A stretch of 15,601 bases of DNA, taken from assembly GCA_002348925.1 (NCBI GenBank), contig DEBV01000002.1, forward strand, positions 49,839-65,439, written 5' to 3'. Each line of letters begins with the position of its first letter. The first letter of the stretch is position 1. Positions 6,262 to 12,920 of this stretch are shown here, in pieces. This stretch comes from Alphaproteobacteria bacterium UBA2947 (GTDB taxonomy: Bacteria > Pseudomonadota > Alphaproteobacteria > Rs-D84). The notes under the pieces were generated by a model that saw only the letters and a list, made by a program, of their open reading frames with translations, did no database searches and was not told the DNA's origin. The translations under genes and the position numbers were made by a program.

Positions 6262-7758
6262 TTAAAAAGAATATTTCAAACCAAGGTGTAATCCGAAAGA
6301 TTGCCAAGTGGCTTCTTTCAAAGATTCTGATATGATTTCTGTGTATGCAGGCTGTTTTTCAATAATGAAATTACCTGGATTGTTTGCATCTTCAACGTAA
6401 ACATATGATTCTGCAACATATAATTCGCCAGGTATTTTGCCGATATGGAAATAATTAGTGTCTGCCTTTAAAGATAATTGCATACGGTCAGAAAGTTTAT
6501 ATGTATATTCCATTTCTGCTTCGTAAGCAAATGCACCATTTGTACCTTCGTCCAAGAAGCTAGGGTTTTGTTGCCAGTCATCACGATTTGGCCATGTGCC
6601 TTCTGATGAATATTTTGGCATGCTTACTTGAACATAGAAACGCAATTTGTCTGCCAGGGTCATTTGTTTTTCCATTTCTAAACCAAGGTAAAAACCAGAC
6701 CAAGTAGTGTTATAAATGTGTGTTGTTCCGTCAACTTTTACAACGCCATCGCCACCAATGACAACACATTCGCCCTGAACAACGCCCCACGGCAAATCGC
6801 CCATACTGGTATTGTAATCAATAGTTGGCAAGCCTGCGCCTGGCGTATCATAAGTTCCAATATAAGTAATTCCACCACCTAAATCTGTGCCACCAGTTGG
6901 CGCGACAACAACTTTAATATCTTCGGGGCCCATGCAAACTTGATAAAGATCTGAGCTGTCGGCAACAGTCACACCCTGTGGTACTGCGAAATATTCGTAT
7001 TGGTCATTGCCAAAAACATAATCACCATTAACGGTCATCAAAGGCAAATATATCCCAGGATTAGGATATATGTGATCACTCATTTTTAAATTGTGTTTAA
7101 ATATTTCGTAACCTAAATGTGGTGTCAACTTCCAACCGCCGAAATCCCAAACATTATGTGCCGCGACACCAAGTTTTAACTTGCTCAAATCGCCACTTTG
7201 GTTTCCCATAGATATTGTGAAAATGCCATCCATTGGATAAGAATAATCATACGGTTCCAAATCATAATCCATGGACATACCGCCACCAGCCATTTTACCG
7301 TATGTATATCCACCATACACAGCCAAATCAAAACCGCGAACATCAAAAATGTGTTTTGCACCAACGTTGATTTCGTTGAAAATCATATCATCCCATTCCA
7401 AAACGGAATTAACGCCAGTTTTGAATTCAAAATCTGCGAAACGACGCGAATAGTCTGCATACACAGACGTTTTGCTTTCTGCTGGTACCGCAATGCCATT
7501 TGTGGTCGTTGAACCATAATATGTTGGCAATTGAGGACGTGGAACCTGATAAGAATAACTTTGTGAAGATACAATCTGTTTTGTGCCAGAATTGCCGACA
7601 TACTGTGTATATCCGTATTTTTGATATTTCCCATATGCCGCACGATTGGCATTGGTTGTCGTGTTTTTTGAATAATATGAAGGCACACCTTCGTTAGACG
7701 CGAAACACGCAGACGAAGCCGCAATTGAGCATAAAAAGACTAAAAACTTACTTTTCAT
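6262..7758 (-). CDS. Outer-membrane beta-barrel protein, possibly omptin-like
   Basis: The 498-residue product has a clear signal peptide (residues 1-20, cleaving at CFA|SNE), a Tyr/Thr/Ser/Asn-rich linker (about 22-95), then alternating amphipathic strands ending in LKYSF, the C-terminal Phe signature of barrels inserted by the BAM complex. The barrel region resembles omptins to my eye: VLEWDD (119-124), MDYD (163-166, compare the Asp pair of OmpT), WPNRDDW (389-395) where OmpT has its catalytic Asp-x-His, and a GLKYSF end like the GLKYTF of OmpT. Here Trp stands where His is expected. A segment of about 110 residues (237-348) with two cysteines (C275, C331) looks like an extended loop. GAAAGGA precedes the ATG. 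'Outer-membrane barrel' is secure; the omptin link is my inference from memory of the family. Confidence 0.85.
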   Translation of the reverse strand: MKSKFLVFLCSIAASSACFASNEGVPSYYSKNTTTNANRAAYGKYQKYGYTQYVGNSGTKQIVSSQSYSYQVPRPQLPTYYGSTTTNGIAVPAESKTSVYADYSRRFADFEFKTGVNSVLEWDDMIFNEINVGAKHIFDVRGFDLAVYGGYTYGKMAGGGMSMDYDLEPYDYSYPMDGIFTISMGNQSGDLSKLKLGVAAHNVWDFGGWKLTPHLGYEIFKHNLKMSDHIYPNPGIYLPLMTVNGDYVFGNDQYEYFAVPQGVTVADSSDLYQVCMGPEDIKVVVAPTGGTDLGGGITYIGTYDTPGAGLPTIDYNTSMGDLPWGVVQGECVVIGGDGVVKVDGTTHIYNTTWSGFYLGLEMEKQMTLADKLRFYVQVSMPKYSSEGTWPNRDDWQQNPSFLDEGTNGAFAYEAEMEYTYKLSDRMQLSLKADTNYFHIGKIPGELYVAESYVYVEDANNPGNFIIEKQPAYTEIISESLKEATWQSFGLHLGLKYSF

Positions 7759-7776
7759 ATTCCTTTCGTATGACTC

Positions 7777-7805
7777 ATTATATCATAAAAAAGCCGTTAA
7801 AAAAA
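7777..7805 (-). promoter_or_regulatory. Candidate promoter of the barrel-mltB operon
   Basis: A perfect TATAAT on the minus strand (7777-7782) lies 18 nt upstream of the barrel start. The -35 position at 17-nt spacing is a run of T (7800-7805), so the match there is weak. The plus strand of this 97-nt divergent region has a TATATT (7815-7820) that may serve hemW. Confidence 0.45.
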
Positions 7806-7855
7806 GTATTTGTTTATATTGAATTTTATTTTTCATGATTTATGATGATTTTACT

Positions 7856-8911
7856 ATGAATAAAGCCCACAATTTATACATTCATGTCCCTTTTTGTATG
7901 TCAAAGTGCAATTATTGTGCTTTTTATTCGTTCGCATGTAAAAATCCAGATTGGACGGAATACGCAAACAACATTTGCAAAGAATTAGAATATTGGTCGC
8001 AAAAACTGGGTAAAATACAAATTCCAACGATATTTTTTGGTGGTGGAACCCCATCTTTGATGCCTGTCGCAACTTTTGAAAAGATAATGAATTGTGTAAA
8101 TCAAAATTTTGTGGTCGATAAAGATTGTGAAATAACTTTGGAATCAAATCCTGGAACAATCGACAAAGATAAACTGTCTGATTTTGTATTAAACGGTGTA
8201 AATCGGCTGTCTGTTGGGGTGCAATCTTTGAATGATGAAGAATTAAAATTTTTGGGGCGCAGACACGATGTAAAAACAGCGATAAATTTATTGGAATCCG
8301 CAAAAAATATGAATTTGCGCGTAAGTGCAGATTTTATTTATGGCCTGCCAAATCAAAAAACAAAAAATGTTGTAAATTTGTGTGAAAATATAAACAAACT
8401 TGGCTTGTCGCATGTGTCTATGTACGAATTAACAATTGAAAAAAATACGCCGTTTGGAAAAATGAATTTGAATATGCCAGATAATGAAGAAATGGCGCAA
8501 ATGTACAACGCTATTCCACAATATTTATCTTTGCCACGATATGAAGTATCTAATTATGCAAAAACAGGTGAAGAGTGCCATCATAATTTAAATGTTTGGA
8601 ATGGTGAAGCGTATATAGGCATCGGCAAAGGTGCAGCGGGGCGTGTTTATCTTGATAACACTTGGTTTGAACAACGCGGTAATTTTGAATGTTTTGAAAA
8701 AATATCAGACGGCACGCGTGCAACAGAAAAAATTTTAACAGGTATGCGTACAATGCGCGGTGTAAAATTAAGTGAAGATGTAAAAAATATTCTCAATTTT
8801 GATTGGATAAATTCACACAAAGATTTGGTTGCAATAGATGACGAATATTTGCATACTACCGACAAAGGTTTACTGATATTGGATGATATAATTGTGGATA
8901 TAGTAAAATGA
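7856..8911 (+). CDS. hemW: Radical SAM heme chaperone HemW
   Basis: HemW is a radical SAM protein related to coproporphyrinogen dehydrogenase HemN; it binds heme and is thought to deliver it to respiratory enzymes. The 4Fe-4S/SAM motif is CMSKCNYC (C14, C18, C21). Other family blocks are LYIHVPFC, FFGGGTPSLM, ESNPGTID, NRLSVGVQSLNDEELKFLGR, and the late HHNLNVW...IGIGKGA. The 351-residue length is slightly short but complete. I chose the ATG at 7856 because it gives the usual family N-terminus just before LYIHVPFC; an upstream in-frame ATG at 7835 would lie only about 15 nt after a TATATT -10. Neither has a good Shine-Dalgarno. The stop overlaps the peptidase start (ATGA), so the two genes are coupled. 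Confidence 0.93.
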   Translation: MNKAHNLYIHVPFCMSKCNYCAFYSFACKNPDWTEYANNICKELEYWSQKLGKIQIPTIFFGGGTPSLMPVATFEKIMNCVNQNFVVDKDCEITLESNPGTIDKDKLSDFVLNGVNRLSVGVQSLNDEELKFLGRRHDVKTAINLLESAKNMNLRVSADFIYGLPNQKTKNVVNLCENINKLGLSHVSMYELTIEKNTPFGKMNLNMPDNEEMAQMYNAIPQYLSLPRYEVSNYAKTGEECHHNLNVWNGEAYIGIGKGAAGRVYLDNTWFEQRGNFECFEKISDGTRATEKILTGMRTMRGVKLSEDVKNILNFDWINSHKDLVAIDDEYLHTTDKGLLILDDIIVDIVK

Positions 8912-10890
8912 AAAATAAATTTCTTAACATAATAGGAATCGTTGCCGTATGTGTTGCGGTGATTATCGCTGTTTTTACAACAAAGGGGAAAATAATGAGC
9001 GTTGGTATAAAAACTGAAAATATGGATTTAGGTGTTAATCCAGGAAATGATTTTTATGATTTTGCAACATTGGGTTGGCGAAACAGCAATCCGATTCCTG
9101 ACGATTATACACGTTATGGTTCTTTTGATATGTTAATCGAAGAAAACAATAAACGTGTTCGTGAAATTGTTGAAAACGATGACGGTAAAATAGGTTTGCT
9201 TTATAAAATCGCCATGGATGCAGAAAAATTAAACACAGAAAAAACAAATCCTGTGAAACCTTATTTAGATGAAGTTAACGCGATTAAATCAAAACAAGAT
9301 TTACCGAAGTATCTTGGTAAAATGCATCGTTTTTCATCTGCGTTTTGGGGTGATGGTGTTGGGTTGGATGAAATGGACAGTACGCATTATCTATACAACA
9401 TCGGACAAAGTGGTACAGGTCTTTCACGTGATTATTATTTTGATGATGATGAAAAATCAAAACAGGTTCGCAAAAAGTATAAAGAATACATAAAAAAACA
9501 AATGGATAATTTTGGCGAAAAAGTTGATGTTGAAAAATTATATGCGCTGGAAGAACGTATGGCAAAATCTTTTTATAAAAAAGAAAAATTGCGCGACCCG
9601 TTGGCAAACTATCACAAAAAATCTATGTCCGAATTCAAACAAGAATTCACAGGTTTTGATTGGGATACTTATTTTAATGCGCGTGGTGTGAATGCTGAAT
9701 ATTTAAATGTTGCACAAATTGAACCAATCAAAGAATCTGTTGCAATAATAAATGATACTGATTTAGAACTTTTAAAAACTTATTTGAAATTCAGAATCAT
9801 AAATGGTTCTGCCGCTTTCTTGGACGACAAGACTTATGACATTTCTTTTGATTTTTATAATCGTGTTTTGTCTGACCAGAAAGAACCTAAACCACGTTGG
9901 AAAAGGGCGGTTGCAAAAATAGATGGTTCGCTGGGTGAAATGGTTGGTCAATTATATGTAAAAAAATATTTCCCAGAATCTGCAAAAAAACGTATGGAAA
10001 AATTGGTAAAAAATTTACAACGTGCTTATGAAGACAGAATAAAAAATTTAACATGGATGGGAGAAGATACTAAAAAACGTGCGATTGAAAAATTACACAC
10101 ATTTAATGCAAAAATCGGATATCCTGATAAATGGCGCGATTATTCAAAACTTGAAATCAAAGATGATTCTTTGTACGCAAATATGATGCGGGTGGCCGAA
10201 TTTGAAGACGCATTTTGGTTGAATAAAATTGGCAAAGAAAAAGATTCAACAATTTGGTATATGAATGCACACGAAGTCAACGCTTATTATGACCCGTCCA
10301 GTAATGAAATTTGTTTTCCTGCAGGTATATTACAATATCCGTTCTTTGATATGTCTGCGGATGATGCGTTTAATTATGGCGCAATCGGTTCTGTGATTGG
10401 ACACGAAATGACACATGGTTTTGATGATTCTGGTCGTCATTTCGACAAAGATGGAAATATGAAAGATTGGTGGACCGAAGAAGATGCAACAATGTTTAAT
10501 CAAAAAACAAATGTTATGAAAGAACATTTCAATAATATTCTCGTTGCACCAAATACACATGCAAACGGTGAATTTACTTTGGGTGAAAATCTGGCAGATT
10601 ACGGTGGTGTGACAATCGCGTTTGATGCGTATAAAAAATTTGGTGAAAAATCAGAAGATGCACTCGGCTTTACACCCGAACAAAGATTTTTCATTGCGTA
10701 TGCTATGACCGAAGCGGGCAATATTCGTGATGCTGAAATTTTGCGCAGAACAAAAATGGACGAACACTCGTTATCTCGTTGGCGCGTAAATGGTATGTTG
10801 CCACATGTTAACGCATGGTATGAAGCATTTGATATCAAAGAAGGAGATAATTTATACCTGGCACCAGAAAAAAGGGTGAATTTATGGTAA
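8908..10890 (+). CDS. pepO: M13-family zinc metallopeptidase (PepO/neprilysin-like)
   Basis: A zinc-dependent endopeptidase of family M13 that cleaves small peptides. The zinc site is complete: GHEMTHGFDDSGRHFD with H499, E500 and H503, and third ligand E560 in GENLADYGG. The substrate-binding motif NAHEVNAYYDP and the C-terminal LYLAPEKRVNLW are typical. The length (660 aa) is normal for PepO. The N-terminus has one hydrophobic segment (about residues 5-23) without a signal-peptidase site, suggesting an anchored periplasmic enzyme. A second in-frame ATG at 8995 (M30, just before MSVGIKTENMDLG) carries a better ribosome binding site, AAAGGGGA (8983-8989), than the first start, so a cytosolic form lacking the anchor may also be made. 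It is the last gene of the hemW operon and ends at a strong terminator. Confidence 0.95.
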   Translation: MKNKFLNIIGIVAVCVAVIIAVFTTKGKIMSVGIKTENMDLGVNPGNDFYDFATLGWRNSNPIPDDYTRYGSFDMLIEENNKRVREIVENDDGKIGLLYKIAMDAEKLNTEKTNPVKPYLDEVNAIKSKQDLPKYLGKMHRFSSAFWGDGVGLDEMDSTHYLYNIGQSGTGLSRDYYFDDDEKSKQVRKKYKEYIKKQMDNFGEKVDVEKLYALEERMAKSFYKKEKLRDPLANYHKKSMSEFKQEFTGFDWDTYFNARGVNAEYLNVAQIEPIKESVAIINDTDLELLKTYLKFRIINGSAAFLDDKTYDISFDFYNRVLSDQKEPKPRWKRAVAKIDGSLGEMVGQLYVKKYFPESAKKRMEKLVKNLQRAYEDRIKNLTWMGEDTKKRAIEKLHTFNAKIGYPDKWRDYSKLEIKDDSLYANMMRVAEFEDAFWLNKIGKEKDSTIWYMNAHEVNAYYDPSSNEICFPAGILQYPFFDMSADDAFNYGAIGSVIGHEMTHGFDDSGRHFDKDGNMKDWWTEEDATMFNQKTNVMKEHFNNILVAPNTHANGEFTLGENLADYGGVTIAFDAYKKFGEKSEDALGFTPEQRFFIAYAMTEAGNIRDAEILRRTKMDEHSLSRWRVNGMLPHVNAWYEAFDIKEGDNLYLAPEKRVNLW

Positions 10891-10891
10891 T

Positions 10892-10920
10892 AAAAAAAAC
10901 GCCAATTTGGCGTTTTTTTT
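10892..10920. terminator. Bidirectional terminator between pepO and the ihfA operon
   Basis: The run AAAAAAACGCC pairs with GGCGTTTTTTT across a 5-nt loop (AATTT, 10904-10908). T tracts follow on both strands, and both flanking genes end within a few bases, so it serves pepO (+) and the coiled-coil gene (-). Confidence 0.92.
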
Positions 10921-10921
10921 A

Positions 10922-11176
10922 TTATCTTTCAAACACTTTTAATTTCGATACTTCGTTGTAAAAGTTTTCTTCAAGATGACGAAGTTCACCTTTTAAATAC
11001 AGTATTTCATTTCTGTCTTCAACAGCCGATAAACCAGAATCTTCTTTTTCAATAGAATTTTCAAGGAAATCGATTTCTTTTTGAATTTTTTCGCTTTCTA
11101 CTTCAAGTAAAATTCTTTTTTCTTCAATTGCTTGTTGAACAAACATATCTCTCATACCGCTGTTTTTCTTTACCAT
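10922..11176 (-). CDS. Small coiled-coil protein of unknown function (84 aa)
   Basis: I do not recognise a family. The product is highly charged and nearly all helical. Residues about 16-80 show heptad-like spacing of Ile/Leu/Val among Glu and Lys, with long runs free of Pro and Gly, so a coiled coil is likely. There is no signal peptide, membrane segment or cysteine. AAGGGA lies 4 nt before the ATG, and the gene begins 11 nt after the ihfA stop on the same strand, so it is the second gene of the ihfA transcript. It ends at the shared bidirectional terminator. A helper of nucleoid or division functions could be imagined from context, but nothing in the sequence proves this. Confidence 0.8.
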   Translation of the reverse strand: MVKKNSGMRDMFVQQAIEEKRILLEVESEKIQKEIDFLENSIEKEDSGLSAVEDRNEILYLKGELRHLEENFYNEVSKLKVFER

Positions 11177-11187
11177 ATATTTCCCTT

Positions 11188-11475
11188 TTATTTTTTTGAA
11201 ACAGTTTTTCTGAAATCCGCACTTGGACGAAATGTAACAACACGACGTGCAGATATTACAGCGGGAACACCTGTCTTAGGATTACGACCAATACGTGCAG
11301 ATTTAGATAATATTTTAAATGTTCCAAATCCTGCAACTTTGACTTCTTCGTTGTTAACCAATGATTGCGTGATTTCATCGAATATTATGTCTATCATTCG
11401 ATAAGAATCAGCCGCTGTTAATCCAAAACGACTGCGAAGTGTATTTGCTAAATCTATACGCGTAACTGTTGACAT
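11188..11475 (-). CDS. ihfA: Integration host factor alpha subunit (HU/IHF family)
   Basis: A small histone-like protein that binds DNA in the minor groove and bends it sharply; IHF acts as an alpha/beta dimer in transcription, replication initiation and recombination. The 95-residue product has the family fold: N-terminal helices from TRIDLANTLRSRFGL, the core VKVAGFGTFKI, the DNA-arm signature RIGRNPKTG, and ISARRVVTFRPS, which matches IhfA better than HU. The start at 11475 gives the normal family N-terminus with AAGG upstream; the frame is open to 11538, but that part contains the promoter. A beta-subunit gene is not in the window. HU is the alternative assignment, less likely. Confidence 0.9.
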   Translation of the reverse strand: MSTVTRIDLANTLRSRFGLTAADSYRMIDIIFDEITQSLVNNEEVKVAGFGTFKILSKSARIGRNPKTGVPAVISARRVVTFRPSADFRKTVSKK

Positions 11476-11506
11476 TGTAGCCTTGTTTTTTATGAACATG
11501 GAAGGT

Positions 11507-11534
11507 ATTATATCTGCTATTTGGCAGAAAGCAA
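11507..11534 (-). promoter_or_regulatory. Promoter of the ihfA operon with a palindrome in the spacer
   Basis: On the minus strand TTGCTT (11529-11534) and TATAAT (11507-11512) are 16 nt apart. The spacer consists of TCTGC-CAAATA-GCAGA, a perfect inverted repeat (arms 11524-11528 and 11513-11517), placed where a repressor would block RNA polymerase. Confidence 0.7.
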
Positions 11535-11544
11535 TCACTAAATG

Positions 11545-11572
11545 TTGATTTATTTTTTTATTGTTGTAGAAT
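11545..11572 (+). promoter_or_regulatory. Promoter of tRNA-Arg
   Basis: TTGATT (11545-11550) and TAGAAT (11567-11572) are spaced 16 nt apart. The expected transcription start, about 11579, is just upstream of the mature tRNA 5' end at 11582. Confidence 0.6.
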
Positions 11573-11581
11573 CAAGGCGCT

Positions 11582-11657
11582 GTCCCCATAGTTCAACAGG
11601 ATAGAACAAATCCCTCCTAAGGATTAGATGCAGATTCGAATTCTGCTGGGGACGCCA
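11582..11657 (+). tRNA. tRNA-Arg, anticodon CCT
   Basis: All four arms can be folded by eye. The acceptor stem is GTCCCCA (11582-11588) with TGGGGAC (11647-11653), then discriminator G and an encoded CCA (11655-11657). The D stem is GTTC/GAAC with a loop containing GG. The anticodon stem AATCC/GGATT encloses loop CTCCTAA, giving anticodon CCT (11616-11618), which reads AGG (Arg). The T stem GCAGA/TCTGC encloses TTCGAAT. The variable loop is short (4 nt). No terminator follows, so the next gene may be on the same primary transcript. Confidence 0.97.
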
Positions 11658-11692
11658 CTGGTTTTTACCAAAAAATAACAAAGGGATAAAAT

Positions 11693-12019
11693 ATGAAAAA
11701 TAAGGCCATAAAGATAGGTATTATCGCATCGGTTTTGCCACATTTGTTTTGTTGTGTTTTACCAATAGTTTTATCTTTGATTGGTTTGTTTGCGCCTGAA
11801 TTTGCACATATTTCTTTTATTCCAGAATGGATTGAACCATGGTTGTTTGTGTTTTCTGCTTTGATGTTGGGGTTGTCTTGGGTTTTAGTGTTGCAAGATT
11901 GTCCTTGCGCAGAATGTGATGAAGAAAAAAATCACAAAATACAAAAAATATTTTTATCAGTAATAACAACTTTGTTTGTCGTCAGTGTGCTTTTACATGT
12001 ATTTGCACATGCACAATAA
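11693..12019 (+). CDS. Small three-helix membrane protein with cysteine pairs (MerC/MerT-like)
   Basis: The 108-residue product has three hydrophobic helices at about residues 8-34, 47-68 and 85-106. Helix 1 contains LPHLFCCVLP with a vicinal Cys pair (C20, C21), and the loop after helix 2 carries CPCAEC (C70, C72, C75), followed by acidic residues and a His. Paired cysteines in the first helix and in a loop recall small mercury/metal uptake proteins such as MerT, MerF and MerC, so metal handling is plausible; I cannot assign a metal. AAAGGGA lies 5 nt before the ATG. It follows tRNA-Arg by 35 nt with no terminator and converges with the gene at 12030. No mer regulator or reductase is nearby, so mercury resistance as such is unlikely. 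Confidence 0.75.
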   Translation: MKNKAIKIGIIASVLPHLFCCVLPIVLSLIGLFAPEFAHISFIPEWIEPWLFVFSALMLGLSWVLVLQDCPCAECDEEKNHKIQKIFLSVITTLFVVSVLLHVFAHAQ

Positions 12020-12029
12020 TGTAAAGTTT

Positions 12030-12797
12030 TTATTCTGAAACAAGTTCTTCGCCTTCGATATTATTTGAATAATAGCACTTTTGTTGTGTGCCGTTTGGAT
12101 CGTTGTTTTTAGCATAAACATATGTCCCAGTATGGTCAGAAAATTCGTCCATATAACAATCTGCGATAGTGTGCACATTCCATGAAGATTGTACAATTTT
12201 GCCGCTGCTGCTGCCTATGTCCACCGTAGATTCTAAAATGTTTGCGCCATTCGGGCATTTTTTACATTCTATATTTTTTACTTTATCGTCCCCGTCTGTG
12301 CAAAAAGCGGTCAATATTTGATTCCTGTATTGTGAATAAACTGATGGATTGACTGTTGTTGTCTGACTGTTGTTCTCAGGCTTGTAAGATATTGGTTCAA
12401 TGCCTGCAAAAAATTTGCGCAAATTGGTAATGTGTATTGTGTCAGAAGAGGAGGATCCATATGAATAATAATCAGGCGTCCCGTCTGTACCTTTGATGCC
12501 TTTTAACCAATTGGTGCCAATCTGTATTTGATTGCAACCTGATAAATAATATCCAGATGCACAAAGTTTTAGCGGTGTGTTGAAAATGGCATCTAAGTCT
12601 ATGGTTTGGACAACACCAGATGGGTCAAAAGGACGGCCTGAATTGTCACCAAAATTACCTGAATTGCCAGAGAGATTTTCTAAACCAGATGGTGCAACGT
12701 CAATAGCAGGATCCGCCAATGCACAATTTAAACCGACATAAAATAATGCCGTTATAACACCAAACAATTTATATGAAAAATTGTTAAATATGCTCAT
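12030..12797 (-). CDS. Secreted cysteine-containing protein of unknown function (255 aa)
   Basis: I do not recognise a family. A hydrophobic N-terminal segment (residues 10-28) ending in CALA|DP looks like a signal peptide, so the protein should be exported. The mature part starts with a low-complexity Gly/Asn/Ser stretch (about 38-60, with NSGNFGDNSG) and carries seven cysteines (C79, C88, C166, C178, C181, C214, C241). ECKKCPNGA (177-185) has the C-x2-CP-x-G look of extracellular cysteine-rich modules. The odd cysteine number leaves one unpaired unless it forms dimers. AAGGGAA lies next to the ATG, and a good promoter is visible. Divergent from a periplasmic CPHC thiol protein, it could be a disulfide substrate of that system; this is inference from position only. 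Confidence 0.75.
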   Translation of the reverse strand: MSIFNNFSYKLFGVITALFYVGLNCALADPAIDVAPSGLENLSGNSGNFGDNSGRPFDPSGVVQTIDLDAIFNTPLKLCASGYYLSGCNQIQIGTNWLKGIKGTDGTPDYYSYGSSSSDTIHITNLRKFFAGIEPISYKPENNSQTTTVNPSVYSQYRNQILTAFCTDGDDKVKNIECKKCPNGANILESTVDIGSSSGKIVQSSWNVHTIADCYMDEFSDHTGTYVYAKNNDPNGTQQKCYYSNNIEGEELVSE

Positions 12798-12850
12798 TTC
12801 CCTTGCCTTGTAAACATTTTATCTGCTTCATGTTTTTTTAGCAAGGGAAA
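12797..12850. repeat. 10-bp inverted repeat flanking the minus-strand promoter
   Basis: TTTCCCTTGC (12797-12806) is a perfect inverted repeat of GCAAGGGAAA (12841-12850), with a 34-nt spacer. One arm contains the ribosome binding site of the minus-strand gene; the other overlaps its -35. Confidence 0.6.
12816..12844 (-). promoter_or_regulatory. Promoter of the secreted-protein gene
   Basis: On the minus strand TTGCTA (12839-12844) and TAAAAT (12816-12821) are 17 nt apart. Transcription would begin near 12809, giving a short leader of about 12 nt before the ATG. Confidence 0.6.
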
Positions 12851-12862
12851 AATAAAAAATAC

Positions 12863-12892
12863 TTGCTTTTGTTAAATTGTTTTTTCTATAAT
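12863..12892 (+). promoter_or_regulatory. Promoter of the CPHC protein-cvpA operon
   Basis: TTGCTT (12863-12868) and a perfect TATAAT (12887-12892) are separated by 18 nt, about 28 nt before the ATG at 12921. It is divergent from the promoter at 12816-12844. Confidence 0.7.
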
Positions 12893-12920
12893 CTCTTCGT
12901 CTAAGTAAAGGAGAAAAATC

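Noticed and set aside
7383..7724. Open frame of 113 codons antisense-frame to the barrel gene
   Set aside because: It lies wholly inside the barrel gene in another frame on the same strand, rich in Arg/His/Leu as expected of a shadow frame, with no ribosome binding site.
7854..8303. 149-codon frame opposite hemW
   Set aside because: It is entirely antisense to well-recognised hemW codons; the composition is that of a shadow frame.
11582..11657. tRNA-Arg as an integration (att) site of a mobile element
   Set aside because: No integrase and no repeated copy of the tRNA 3' end were seen in the window; downstream genes do not look phage-like.
12020..12029. Terminator between the convergent genes at 12019 and 12030
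   Set aside because: Only a weak AATAA/TTATT pairing is present with no real stem, so I do not call it.
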